DNA of 64,000 bases from Dipodascopsis uninucleata var. uninucleata (GCA_030568195.1 JAJLTO010000020.1:120355-184354), one strand, 5' to 3'. Shown: positions 9,497 to 21,164, numbered from the stretch's first letter. A program made the numbers and translations. The notes: a model not told the origin generated them from the sequence alone.

Positions 9497-12400
9497 ATGG
9501 GCAGTCAAATCTCTCAGGTGACTCCATCGGCACCGACCGTTGGTATTGAATCTTATGTGGACGAACTAGGTGACCTACAATACGACAAAACATGTGGATC
9601 CGCACGATTTATGAAGACAATTAGAGGCAGACACAAGGATGGTCTGGTGATAGCAAAAATATTTATTAAACCGATAGCAAATCTGTCTCTAAGGACGTTT
9701 CAACGGCAGCTAGAAAGTGAGTAAAATGGACCGGTTCTGTGAAGATCTGCGAATCTTGGGAACGGCGAATGTGCACTGTGGACTGTTACGTTTTCAGTAA
9801 TGTATATGCGATCAACTTCTTGCAATAAATATGACGAGATATTTTGTGCTATGATAGAGAGATGATTTCTAACCGTGAATTTATTTGTATAGAGGAGCGA
9901 GATGCCTTAATGGATGTGTCGCATGCGTTATGTTATAGCAGTATTATGGAAACAGAACGTGCGGGCTACCTTGTTCGGCAGTATCTTGGGAATAATTTAT
10001 ATGATAGGATAAGGTGGGCGATCTGGTCATTTAACTGAGTTATGAATATATCTAACAATTATTAATTAGTACCCGTCCTTTTCTGGAAAATATTGAGAAA
10101 CGATGGATAGCCTTTCAGCTTCTCTGCGGATTACAGAAATGCCATGCTGTCGATGTGCACCATGGGGATATCAAAACTGAGAATATATTAGTGACCTCAT
10201 GGAACTGGGTGTATCTATCTGACTTTGCATCATTTAAGCCAGTATATCTTCCTGAAGATGATCCAGCGAATTTCTCTTTCTTCTTCGACACTTCGCTACG
10301 AAGAGTGTGCTATGTGGCACCCGAGAGATTCTACAGTCCAGGAGAAAAGAAGAAAGGTTTACTCACTGATGCAATGGATATTTTCAGTTTGGGATGTGTT
10401 ATTGCAGAACTATTCCTTGAAGGCTCTCCCACATTTACACTTTCTCAGTTATTTAGTTATCGAAGAGGAACATTCGTGCCAGATCTATCTAGAATCGACG
10501 ATGCAGACATCAGTTCACTAGTACGGCACATGATCAATCTCAATCCAAATGATCGTCTAACTGCATCAGAATATTTAGACCAGTGGCGGAATAGAGCATT
10601 TCCTGACTATTTCTATTCTTTTTTGCATGAATATGTACAGGACATTACCGAGCCAAGTGTAATTAAACTTGGTCATCATTCGACTGCTGCCCAATATGTT
10701 GAATCAGATTATCGTGTCGAAAGAATCTATAATGAATTCGATAAAATTGCATATTTTCTCAAGTTCGACAATCCACCAGAAACTGAATCCAATAATATAT
10801 CAGACAAGCTCGCCACTACAGAACCAATACCTGTGTATCTTGATATTCCTAACTACCACTTGAAGAGACCAGTTTCGCGTCAAACTATACCACAGGATTG
10901 CGGTTCTTTGATATTCTTGACAATCATAGTTGCTGCTGTTCGCAATACCGCAACGGCGACCTCTAGGCTTCACGCCTGTGATTTGATTTTGGCTTTTGCT
11001 GAGCGACTTCCAGACGAAGCCAAGCTTGATAGATGCTTACCTTACTTGGTAGCTCTTCTGGATGATGAATTTGTTAATGTGCGTGTAGCTGCAATGCGCT
11101 CTCTCACGCAGCTGCTCACCCTCGTCGAGACTGTAACGCCTGTGAATGAAAACATCTTTCCGGAATATATTATGCCGAAATTGCAAAAATTTCTGTCCAG
11201 CAAAGAAGTCTTTGTTCGTGCTAATTATGCATCTTGTATATCTGTTCTGGCAGAGACTTCGTTGCGCTTTCTTCAAGTTTCACAAAAAGTGAGGAATCAG
11301 GATACGCAGCGTTCATTACTCGGTGATTTTGAGGTAGAAAATGACATACTGAACATCAACGGAAACGAAGCTTATTTTGAGATTATTCGTTTAGAGCTTG
11401 TTGAACAGTTTCAAGAGCATGCTATAGCACTTTTGACTGATCCAGATTCTGCGGTCAAGCGTGCGCTGCTACAATCAATATCACCACTTTGTGCTTTCTT
11501 CGGCAGTCAGAAAGCTAATGATATTATATTGAGTCATCTAATCACTTATTTAAATGATAAAGATGCATTACTGCGAGGAAAGTTTTTTGATGCGATTATT
11601 AGTTTAGCTACTTTCGTTGGAGGCAACAGCCTTGAAGAATATATAATGCCACTAATGGTGCAGGCTCTTGCTGATACTGAAGAGTTTGTCGTGGAAAAGG
11701 TTTTATATGCATTCACAAGTTTAGCAGAACTTGGCTTGATTAAAAGGTCCAATCTTTGGGATCTCATGAACGTCACCGTTAGATTCGCTGTTCATCCTAA
11801 TTTATGGATTCGTGAAGGCGTGTTTTCTTTTGTGGCTGCCTCTGTGAAGTGGCTATCGCCGGCTGATATTCATTGTATAATAAGACCGGTTCTCAGCCCA
11901 TTCGTAAAATGCGATCTTCTTGAGTATTCGGAGACAATGATGCTCGATTTTAGCAGACCACCATTATCAAGAATTGTGTATAATACTGCAATTAAGTGGG
12001 CTAGCGAGTCGCGAGACTCTAATTTTTGGAGGCCAGCGAAAGAGCAACGAGCATCAGAGGTATTGCCAATTCTCGATGGAAATTTTTCTATTGCCTCGCT
12101 TCATAATTTATCAATAACAAAATCTTCTACACTTGATACAGGTTTTTCTGAAAAATTCCATAGGACTGACGAAGATAAGGAATGGTTTGTAAAACTAGAA
12201 CGATTAGGATTACAAAAAGAAGATTTATGGAAACTTATCGCTCTCAGAGAGCATATATGGAGAATATCGAAGTCAGCCAAAAACTACAAGTTTGTGTCTG
12301 ATCGGCGATCAAATCTATTCGAGCCAGATCTTAATTCTATTATCCCCGTTAATAAGCTTGATGTTCAGCTTCATACATACTTTTTTGACGATACTCGAAC

Positions 12401-14771
12401 TACGATACGTCGGCAAACTGCGAAATCTCCAATTTCAGAAGATACTAAGAAAAAATATAGAGTTGCAACGGCTCTTATGGATGCTCTGAAAACCATTGAT
12501 ACATATCAAGAGGCTGCATCTTCAACTGGAAGCTTACGACGAGCAAACTTTCCTCCACATTGGCTCAATAGTGTCGAGGGCTCACCTCGAACTATGGCAC
12601 CTATATTTCCTGTTGGATCACCTAATAAGGCAGCTGCGATCAATAGTTTCCTTTCCAGCCCACCTCGCCAGAAGAATGATGACGTATCTAGAGTTAAAAC
12701 GTCTGACAGCATTGCTAGCACTAGTGGACATTCTGTCGCAGCTACGTCGTTGACTGAAAGCCCATCGCGCAGTACTGCGAGTGAGACGAGGAGAACGGCA
12801 ATGAATTTGATGGGATCTCTTCCAAGAAATCAAAGTATGGAATATCTTGAACCGCAATTCTCTGGATCACGAGAACTTCGGCGCAGAGTCAGCTCTATCA
12901 GTGTTATAAATAAACATGAGCTAACTGGGAAGACGTCACCAGATGTAGGCACTATTACTGCATATGCATATGGTAAGGTGGATAAACCACCAGTTACAGT
13001 ACCTGACAAGCAGCGCACTACTAAGCCCAAACAGGATTTGAGATATGCTATGTCAGCGGACGGAAGCGATGGAGAACCTGCGGTAGAAACTGTTATATTT
13101 CGGGGTCACTCATATACCGGTGACGATCCATACATATTAAAGTTACTGGACAGCATATATTTGGACAGATTTATGGAAGACATACCTGAATTTGGGGCTC
13201 CAATTCCGCTTTCTGCAAGACCGAGAGTTCTGTTAAAGCAAGGAAATAATCGTAATCCAGGTCCTTGGAAGCCTGATGGTGTTATGATAGCTCACTTTGA
13301 AGAACACAAAGGAGCGATAAATAGGATAGTCGTTTCACCAGACCACTTCTTTTTCCTCACAGCATCTGATGATGGTACTGTAAAAATATGGGATGCTTTA
13401 CAATTAGAGCGTAATGCTACGAATAGATCGAGACAGACCTTTAAGCACTCGTTAGGCAGCAAGGTGAAAAGCCTGTGTTTTATTGATAGTACACATTGTT
13501 TCGCCAGTGCGGCCACAGATGGTAAAATTAATATTGTCCGCATTGAGTTTACTCCAGCCGTAGGCCGTGGTATAGCAAAATATGGAAAGCTCAGCATTTT
13601 AAGAGCTCACCAACTCGAAGTTGGTGAATGGGCGGTATGGATGGAGCATATTAAAGTTGAATCAAGCTCCATTCTTATGATTGCTACAAATAAGTCGCGA
13701 ATACTTGCGCTAAATCTCCGTACAATGAGATATGATTATGTGCTTCAAAACCCTCTGCATCATGGAACACCTACTTGTTTTTGTATGGACAGAAAACGAG
13801 CATGGATCGCTATTGGAACTTCACGAGGTATAATTGACATATGGAGTCTGCGATATCAAGTTCGAATTAAGTCATGGGGACTATTGGCAGGATCTTCCAT
13901 ACACAGAATCTCTTTACATCCGACAAGAGGTAAGGGTCGATGGATATGTGTTTCAGGTGGTACCTGTATGCAAGGTAGTGAAATAACCGTTTGGGACGTG
14001 GAAAAATCACTTTGTAAAGAGGTTTACAGAACTTATATCGATGGTGACAATTCAGCGAAAGATTCTGACAAACGGTATGAGCCTCGAAACGTTGATGAGA
14101 TATCTTCGGACTCATTATTATCAAGACTTGCAAGCGATCCTGTACAGCTGATGGAGCGTACTGAAATAAGTGTATTGAAATCTATAAGATCGTTTTGTCT
14201 TGGTGCCATAGACTTTTCCTCTGCGCTTTCCGGGGACGACTCTAGTGCGTATCAACAGGATTCTCAAAGCCAGAATGCAAATGGGTCTCGAAACAGTTCT
14301 GGTGGCGGATTTATCATAAGTGTTGGTGGCGATAAAAATATGAGATATTGGAACATCGGCAAGCCAGAAAATTCTTTCGTTATAAGTGGACCGCTTCTCA
14401 ATTCAAATCAGATCAAATATAACGTAACCAACATATCTCAGAAGCTAGTGATAAGTACAGAAACTTTGGAGACTGGAGTGCAGTCTGAGGGTGAGCCGTC
14501 AAATAGCGAAGCTTCTTCGGTACTTTCCTCTGCTCCTAAGAATCAACCATCAGTTAGGGTAATGGGAGGATTTGGATCAAAGAGAAGGACAACGCTTGTA
14601 CGTGAACCACCTCCTGCGGTTCAAATACAAAGACAAACGTTAGTTACCCCTTCACAACAAAAAAATCTCACGGTTCATGTCGATGCAATTTTGGATGTTG
14701 CACTTTTATGCAGACCCTATGGTATGATAATATCGGTCGACAGAGTTGGATCGATCAAGATTTATTCATAG
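9497..14771 (+). CDS. VPS15: Vps15-type regulatory protein kinase of the Vps34 PI3-kinase complex, 3 exons, 1680 aa
   Basis: Model join(9497..9716,9893..10013,10070..14771), 1680 aa. Vps15 anchors and regulates the class III PI 3-kinase Vps34 for autophagy and endosomal sorting. The N-terminus MGSQIS is a myristoylation signal. The kinase domain (to about residue 300) has HHGDIKTENILVTSWNW with catalytic-loop Asp147. Instead of DFG it has DFASFKP at Asp165, as is normal in this family. HEAT-like helical repeats follow (about 390-640), then a Ser-rich linker, and a C-terminal WD40 propeller (from about 1070, for example TASDDGTVKIWD). Introns 9717-9892 (GTGAGT, TCTAACC branch) and 10014-10069 (GTGGGC, TCTAAC) keep phase and rebuild NNLYDRISTRPFLENI across the second junction. 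Confidence 0.95.
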
Positions 14772-15055
14772 AATTTTGTTTTCTGTAATTACAAATGCTT
14801 TACAATTTGATATTTGTATACAAGCTCCTTTGTTAGAGATAATTGTTCGTCTGCTTTCTGATCGTATATAACGGAACGAATAACACTGATTATTAGAAGC
14901 AAGTATCCGACTATATGGTACGGGTACTCACATTACTTGTTTTAAGGCGTTAGATATTTGTATTTGATTTCATCATTTAATTTGATATAGCGTATTTTTT
15001 AGTATTTATCTAAGTGATATTAATATTTCGAAAAATGTGCGAATGGATCTTCTAG

Positions 15056-16117
15056 CTATTTGACATCTATATAGTCCTTTACAGAATCCAACAGAATTCC
15101 ACGGAGCCTTTCTCCAGTGCCACGATGGAGATAACCAGATTCAATATCGCTTCTAGGAAATCCAAGTCTACCCCATGGAATAATATATGATCCGCTCTTC
15201 GTAATATCTACTTTATCTGAAAATGCACCGAAAAGCTCTGTATAAGCACCGTATTTAGCATCGTAAGAAAACAGATTACCCAGTTGCTTGAGCCATTTTG
15301 GACGATTCTCTTGAAGTCCAGTTTTGAGATGACCGGGATTCATAGAAATACTTATTATTCCCTTGCCATGCATTCTTTTTGAGAATTCGTATGCAAGAAT
15401 AATAGCAGCAGACTTACTCTGGCCATATTTAGTCATTTGGTTAGCACCTGCATTTTCATAGTTTATATCTTCCCAATTTATGCCATCTGCTGGAGCAAAC
15501 AAGTTTGCGTCAGACGCAAGCCAAACAACACGAACGTAAGTGCTCTCGCTAAGAGCCTTCTGTCCACTAGAGATGAGAAGAGGAGTCAAAAGCTCGTTCA
15601 ATACAAAATGACCAACAACATTGGTACCCCAGTGAAGCTCGAAATTCTGCTTAGTCCTCTCGATGATAGGATGTCCCATAACACCGGCATTATACCACAC
15701 ATAATCAAGTTTTGAAGTCTTAGAAAGAAGCAAGTCTGCGGCAGCCTTTACAGTCACAAGGTCCATGAGATCCATCTGAAGCAAATGAAGTTCACCTTGA
15801 CTATCGGGACTATACAACGTAATATATTTCACAGTCTTATCGTAGTTATTCTGCGATCTAGTACCGACGTATATAATGGCATTTTTGGAGTATAAAAATT
15901 TTGCTAACTCTCGGCCTATACCATCAGTTGCTCCCGTGATTAAGCATACCTGAGTGTTTTTAGTATACATAGAACATATTATCAAAAACAGTATTGTGAT
16001 AATTATAAATAGCAATGAAATTGTACATACCTTGCCAGTCAGATCTCCAAGATCACTCTCTGTGAACTCGGGTTTTGGAGGGACAATTTCCGTTATACTT
16101 TGCCAGAGGACATTCAT
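15056..16117 (-). CDS. Short-chain dehydrogenase/reductase, 2 exons, 326 aa
   Basis: Model complement(join(15056..15949,16031..16117)), 326 aa. It is an NAD(P)-dependent SDR of the fungal retinol-dehydrogenase-like type; the substrate is unknown. Exon 1 ends in DLTGK and exon 2 begins VCLITGATDGIGRELA, the Rossmann TGxxxGIG motif at about residues 34-41. NAG lies at 116-118. The YGQSK motif carries catalytic Tyr204 and Lys208, with Ser175 a likely partner. The 81-nt intron (GTATGT, TACTAAA, CAG) is a multiple of three and has no stop, so the frame also reads straight through; the spliced form is preferred because it restores GKVCLITGA. No targeting signal is evident in the spliced form. Confidence 0.85.
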   Translation of the reverse strand: MNVLWQSITEIVPPKPEFTESDLGDLTGKVCTISLLFIIITILFLIICSMYTKNTQVCLITGATDGIGRELAKFLYSKNAIIYVGTRSQNNYDKTVKYITLYSPDSQGELHLLQMDLMDLVTVKAAADLLLSKTSKLDYVWYNAGVMGHPIIERTKQNFELHWGTNVVGHFVLNELLTPLLISSGQKALSESTYVRVVWLASDANLFAPADGINWEDINYENAGANQMTKYGQSKSAAIILAYEFSKRMHGKGIISISMNPGHLKTGLQENRPKWLKQLGNLFSYDAKYGAYTELFGAFSDKVDITKSGSYIIPWGRLGFPRSDIESGYLHRGTGERLRGILLDSVKDYIDVK

Positions 16118-16438
16118 TTCTTGACTTCACAGATTCTTGACAATATAAAGTTACTTGATTAACTAACTGTTGTTATTTTATGGTCTTCAATACGAAAACT
16201 CGACGACGATAAAGGATTGCTGGGACGATTGTGGAGTGAACTCCCAGCTAATTTAAAAGAGATGCCTATGCAATTAATAAATAAAAAAATTTACAAAACC
16301 AATGACGTACTGCAAATAATGAGCAAGTGATTATATGGATCTCTATATTAAAATCAGTTCCTTTTTAATAGACTTACAGCCGGTGCAACTAATTGTACAA
16401 ATAATTTCAAGCAACTACACATATTTTTGAGTCAAAAT
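16118..16438. other. Intergenic, SDR promoter and NSE4 3' region
   Basis: 321 bp, AT-rich, between two minus-strand genes. Nothing else is visible. Confidence 0.5.
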
Positions 16439-17731
16439 CTACCCATACCATACATTTTTATTGATAGCATCTGCTGAGCGAGTCCTAGACATTTCACGAG
16501 TAGGAATAATTGATTCTTTAATCTCAAAGGCGTCTATTAGACCACTCCAAGCCGACATACTCAATTCAAATATTGCTTGATTACGCGTTAGATTCCGTCG
16601 TCTTTCCATTTCTTCTTGGCCCTCAGTAGTCGACAAATCTGGTGGTGAAACGGCGCCAACAATAGGCACTCCATTATGGTCCTCATCTATGTACGCATGC
16701 CCATCTCTGACCAAAAAAGATAAGTAAAACAGATTTTCCACACTCTGAGAAAAACTCTGAGGATTTAATATGAATTCAAAGAGATTGACGGGCCGTCCAA
16801 TCTCTTTCAAAAGCGCACCAATGTATACCACGCTACTAGAGGTGTTGTTCTCCTGTCTAACGATATTAGATTGATCAAACTCTTGAGGACGAACAATGTC
16901 CAATCTACTAGGTGCAAATCGACTAGTTTGTTGTGTCCGTCTTAGCTCACGAGGTGCACGCGGCGTTGGCTCTATGGCTAAAAACTCATGCAGACTTGGT
17001 CTCGCACATAATGAAGTTGCAAGCTTTCCCAATTTCTTCCAGCCCTGAATATCGGAGGCATCGAAAACGTCGTCTTCATCATCAGACTTATCATTTTCTA
17101 CATTTAAAGGTTCCCTGATATCATCATCTCCATATAGATAGCTTCGCAACCGACCTATATATTCATCTACATCAAACTCAACCGACGGCCCTAGCTTTAT
17201 CCTGCTTGCTTTTTGTCGAGCAAGTTCTCCAGACATTACAAGCAGCTCCGAATCCAGCACGGCTTCATTTGGCATGCGAACCCTAGTATATACTTCATTA
17301 GCAAGTGCTAGTGTTTGTGACAACGTATGATCTCCTGGCCTAGCTAGCGTCCTTTTAGATTCTACTGTATTCTTGATCAATGTACGATACTCTCGCCTTA
17401 TTGAACGTCTTTCGCTAAGATCTTGATCTGGGTTGTATGAGCTCAAATCGGTAGATCTATCCAGCTGCTCTTGGAAAAATCTCTGCGTCTGTTCAAAAGC
17501 ATTTTTACGTTTATTGCCAGATGCTTGCGTTGAGGTCTCTATCAAAGGTACATCCAATATTTGCATTCGCGTAGTTTCCTCTCTCTCATGCTGAGAATTG
17601 AGGTTAGCTTTTGCTCGGCCACTCGATAAAGGGCTAAGGGATCTAGATGGTTCCATATTTTCCTTTTCGGACCCAGAAGAAACTACTCTCTTTCGATTTC
17701 CTTTCCGTCCTGAAGTATCCGCCCGTGCCAT
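16439..17731 (-). CDS. NSE4: Nse4 kleisin of the Smc5/6 complex (430 aa)
   Basis: Single exon from ATG 17731. Nse4 is the kleisin that bridges the Smc5 and Smc6 heads and acts in DNA repair and chromosome segregation in the nucleus. After a basic, disordered N-terminus, residues 115-185 carry the Nse4 winged-helix signature REYRTLIKNT, then ANEVYTRVRMPNEAVLDSE and LLVMSGELARQKA. The C-terminal region around 325-370 (QSVENLFYLSFLVRDGHAYI) matches the Nse4 C-terminal domain that contacts the Smc5 head. The length is within the family range. Two ACGCGT boxes lie 237-264 bp upstream of the start codon. Confidence 0.93.
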   Translation of the reverse strand: MARADTSGRKGNRKRVVSSGSEKENMEPSRSLSPLSSGRAKANLNSQHEREETTRMQILDVPLIETSTQASGNKRKNAFEQTQRFFQEQLDRSTDLSSYNPDQDLSERRSIRREYRTLIKNTVESKRTLARPGDHTLSQTLALANEVYTRVRMPNEAVLDSELLVMSGELARQKASRIKLGPSVEFDVDEYIGRLRSYLYGDDDIREPLNVENDKSDDEDDVFDASDIQGWKKLGKLATSLCARPSLHEFLAIEPTPRAPRELRRTQQTSRFAPSRLDIVRPQEFDQSNIVRQENNTSSSVVYIGALLKEIGRPVNLFEFILNPQSFSQSVENLFYLSFLVRDGHAYIDEDHNGVPIVGAVSPPDLSTTEGQEEMERRRNLTRNQAIFELSMSAWSGLIDAFEIKESIIPTREMSRTRSADAINKNVWYG

Positions 17732-19211
17732 TGGTTTTCGATTGCTGTTAAAGTCGATCAGTTTTATTAATTTCTAGGTAATATTGCTGGGAGACCTGGA
17801 TTTCAAATATGATGGTGTACATCACGATTGTTCTCTAGAAGATTACTACAACTTGACTTCGTTAAACTTATCAGCTGCTAGCAATGTTCTTAAATTGCTG
17901 AATTTAGCATACTTCGTATGTAGGTGTCCGCTACTTAGACTCTCATAGACATCTATGTCGTCATAAAACGCGTTCGTTTACTATTCGCTACGCGTAATTT
18001 GTAGAAGACTAGATTAGGAATTTCAGAAAATCGAGATTTTATGGGACGATCATAAAACCCTAAACTGAGATATGTTGACTGCTGTCATTTTTTACAAAAT
18101 CGCATAAAAAAATTGGGAAATACATCTTTATGTGCTGCTGAAAAATCTCAATTAAGAGACGCTACAAAACGGCAATTCTACACCCTTAATCGGAATGTCT
18201 ACACCAAGGAAGTGAAAATGACCTATAAATGTACGAAAATAATGACTGCTCGCTTTTCCCCGTGGCAAAATACGTTCATGATAATGATTTTAAGGTCGAT
18301 GAAAATTGCACTGGGGTTTGTCATGTTACGATGATTCTTAATAACATATCAGATTTATGTACTAATATTTCAATGAATTTTGATAATACTTTTAAATAAA
18401 TTACATAATGATTATGTCATATTAACTCTCTCGAGCATCCATGCAGATGCGCAGATGGATATCGATATATTTAACCACATTACCCAACTCAGTACAATAA
18501 GATATATAAAGATATTGAACTATTATAGATACTATTTTGCTGGTCAAAGTAGCTGATTGGTAAAATAGCGGTAGCCATATTCTAAGGTTCATACCTGTGT
18601 ACATTGATCTGTTAGTAATGGTTATGTTCTAAATATCGGTGTTTATAAGCCTTATTAAAGGAAGATACTTTATAATTTAACCGCTATATTTATCTAGGAA
18701 TTAGCTTTTCCGTTCTGTTTTTTACTTGGAAGTCTGAGTACCGAGACGGATTTGGAGGCGGTAACTAAGATATACCAGATTCCAAATGGACTGATGTAGA
18801 ATTGGTTACAATATGTGAATAGAAGATGCGGCTCCGGCTCCAGCAAAGAATTACTAAAAGGGCCGACCACAGCAGAACAAGAAGCTGCAGTTTGAAGAAT
18901 ATTTATATCTCTGATTGGAGATATACATATATTGATCGAAGGAAGGCATTTTGCGAAGGGCAAAGAAGTTGTCAATATTAGCTACTCAATAAGATCGTTG
19001 TCCAAAATACTCCTCAATTGGAAGTCATTTGTGGAACGGTAAACACTTTTTCTAGCAGAGGACGATAGAAGAGGTGCCTAAGAGACAGCAGAATCCTAGA
19101 CAACCACCACGGCAGTTTAGTTGAGTCGATTTTTTAACAGATATAGATCTAGTACAATATTGGGTGTCATCATCGATTGGGTATACCAGTTATAGGATAT
19201 CGAAATAAATA
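17732..19211. other. Divergent intergenic region, unresolved open segments
   Basis: 1.48 kb between NSE4 (minus) and the plus-strand gene at 19212. Two ACGCGT boxes lie at the NSE4 end. Between about 18690 and 19110 the minus strand has several overlapping open segments of 30-90 codons, including one rich in aromatic and hydrophobic residues ending near 18697. None has an ATG and a splice pattern I can defend, so no gene is called. Confidence 0.4.
17968..17995. promoter_or_regulatory. Two ACGCGT (MCB-like) elements upstream of NSE4
   Basis: Exact ACGCGT palindromes at 17968-17973 and 17990-17995, 22 bp apart start to start and about 240-260 bp upstream of the NSE4 ATG. ACGCGT is the MluI cell-cycle box bound by MBF in yeasts, which drives G1/S genes including many DNA-repair genes. 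The sites are seen; their use is inferred. Confidence 0.5.
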
Positions 19212-20048
19212 ATGAGCTCGAGATCACCACACGGTTCCCGGCAATCTCAAAGAGGTCAATCTGGCTTTTCCAATCAAAAAGGTGCGACGTCTGTAAACAA
19301 GTCAAGAAGACCACAGCGAGCACGAAGAGCTCCATCCAGATATGATTCTACTGCATTTGAACCTGGTATCACTAACCCCAATGGCTGCCTTCCATCGGAC
19401 ATTGACAAGCCAGAAGAACATGCTACTGCCCATGCAACAGGAGTAAAACATACAAATCAAGCTAATGAAATGGTACATACAGCGACAAGTTCGTCAATAT
19501 CAAGCGATACACAAAGCAAGAGACTGAAATCACCATCACAAGTAGCCCTAACATACGGCGAGATCAATGACCATAAGAGATCACTGCTACAAGAAATTGA
19601 AGCACCTATAATGAAAAAATCACCATCTCTCACTGGCATGTCTGCGACACCTGCATCACTCAAATCACCTCCGTCATCTGTATCGCCGATTTCTCCTATA
19701 AGCTCTACCTCATCTTCTAATGATGCTTCATTATTTTCTGACCACGGCCAACCTATATACAAATATGGACCTACGCCAAAGCCGGTCTTTTTCCTACACA
19801 ACACACATAACCAACTCAGTACTATTGGTTACGAGGGAGTCGCACCATACTACTCAGTTGCTCCTCCTACAATCAGCATGAGCAATGACCAATATAATTG
19901 CCGACTAACTAATTCCAAGTATGTAAATGACAGCTCTTTCGGCTACAATGCTACGGGAGGCAACACGGCAGTAGATGTTATATATGCAGCGTCTGTGTTA
20001 ATGACCATGTCCACAATTGAGAGCAGCAGTTACCTTCTCTCCTATTAG
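19212..20048 (+). CDS. Orphan Ser/Pro-rich protein (278 aa)
   Basis: Single exon from ATG 19212; I do not recognise the family. The N-terminus is strongly basic (SRRPQRARRAPSRYD around residues 31-44). The middle is Ser/Thr-rich with repeated SP sites (SPPSSVSPISPISS near 156-170), possible targets of proline-directed kinases. The C-terminal third is more ordered (PKPVFFLHNTHNQL, then PYYSVAPPTISM). No transmembrane segment or known domain is visible. The C-terminal region suggests a short linear motif or small domain, but function is open. Confidence 0.6.
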   Translation: MSSRSPHGSRQSQRGQSGFSNQKGATSVNKSRRPQRARRAPSRYDSTAFEPGITNPNGCLPSDIDKPEEHATAHATGVKHTNQANEMVHTATSSSISSDTQSKRLKSPSQVALTYGEINDHKRSLLQEIEAPIMKKSPSLTGMSATPASLKSPPSSVSPISPISSTSSSNDASLFSDHGQPIYKYGPTPKPVFFLHNTHNQLSTIGYEGVAPYYSVAPPTISMSNDQYNCRLTNSKYVNDSSFGYNATGGNTAVDVIYAASVLMTMSTIESSSYLLSY

Positions 20049-21164
20049 TAGTCTACCTATATGATATATTGCACTAGTTTACATGTATTATGTTTTGTCA
20101 AATGATGCATCGATTCAGGCGTGAACTAACAAACCATATAAATATGCTGATAAATGATACCATTGGTTTCAGGACAGTCTAATTTATATATCAATGAAAG
20201 TTTGGAAATTTTTGTATTTCAAGTTCGCTCTCATGTTATTTATACCACTATTCTACATTTTGCCAAGATCCAAGTTCAATCTATATATAGCACTCCTAGA
20301 TGCCCATGAGATCAATAGCTGCTACAATAGCTTTCCTTTCGATTTCTCTCTGCTTCCGTAAAGCTGATGATATCAAGGTCAAATTATTTCTTAGACTGTA
20401 GCACTAAGTATTATATACCGGATTATCCGCATTTTCCTTGCTATTTCCTTTTGTCTTTGCTGGTGATCTTCCTATAGGTGTAGATGTAGGCTCATAAAGC
20501 ACTCTAAACACGCTGATCCCAATATACTTTCCACTTTCAAAAATTTAGGCGAAAAGCATCCAACAGAGACAAGACTAAACAATAAGTACGTTCGCTTTTT
20601 CGCATTTGTACTATGCAGAAAAAAGAGTTTAAGCTGCTGCACAAATATGCTATGATGTTACACAGACTAAACATAGACTAATGCAGGGGTTCTGTATGCT
20701 AGGACTAGTCAAGGTACACAAACGCGTCAATATTTAATTTAACGCGTCCTTTAGAACTTAAACAGATTTCGCGAAACCTCCTTCAAACCAAATAGACATT
20801 ACGGTATCTGATTCGGTATTCCTACTGTCAGTCTCCGAGCAAATACTTTAGCCATGCATTCCACCCCTTTTTAGCATACTTAGTCTTAACTGAATACAAG
20901 GTGCTCAACTATGGTTAGTATAATATATTATCCTGTCGCGACCAGAAAAAGTTACTGTATTAGGGATGTACCTGATCTAGTGTCTCAGAAATTTGTTAAT
21001 AAGTCATGACATTCTTATATATAGATATCCGAGTTCGTTACTGTCCATGTTCCTGATTTCGACGTAGTATTTGTAAAATAGGTTACTGACTTGTAAAATA
21101 GTGCTGATTTTGCTATCATTGGTGTTTGCTGTGAATCAAGTGTGTAGAGATCTGAACTGCAGTT
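20049..21164. other. Intergenic with a possible unresolved minus-strand gene
   Basis: 1.1 kb. On the minus strand an ATG at 20799 reads MSIWFEGGFAKS, reminiscent of the N-terminus of UBX/thioredoxin-like proteins. A well-formed acceptor (pyrimidine run, then CATAG near 20611) follows, and a strongly protein-like segment ends ALRKQREIERKAIVAAIDLM near 20296. I could not join these into one phase-consistent model. A pair of ACGCGT boxes lies at 20722-20747. Confidence 0.35.
20722..20747. promoter_or_regulatory. Pair of ACGCGT (MCB-like) boxes, 20-bp spacing
   Basis: Exact ACGCGT at 20722-20727 and 20742-20747, two helical turns apart, about 420 bp upstream of the membrane-protein gene at 21165. 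They could also lie within a possible minus-strand gene here. The regulatory role is inferred from motif identity only. Confidence 0.4.

Noticed and set aside
10155-10300. Vps15 as a degenerate pseudokinase because DFG is missing
   Set aside because: DFAxF in place of DFG is the normal state in Vps15 proteins; the HGDIKTEN catalytic loop is intact.
18113-18334. 73-codon plus-strand ORF
   Set aside because: Starts at TTG without an ATG near the start; composition is typical of AT-rich spacer.
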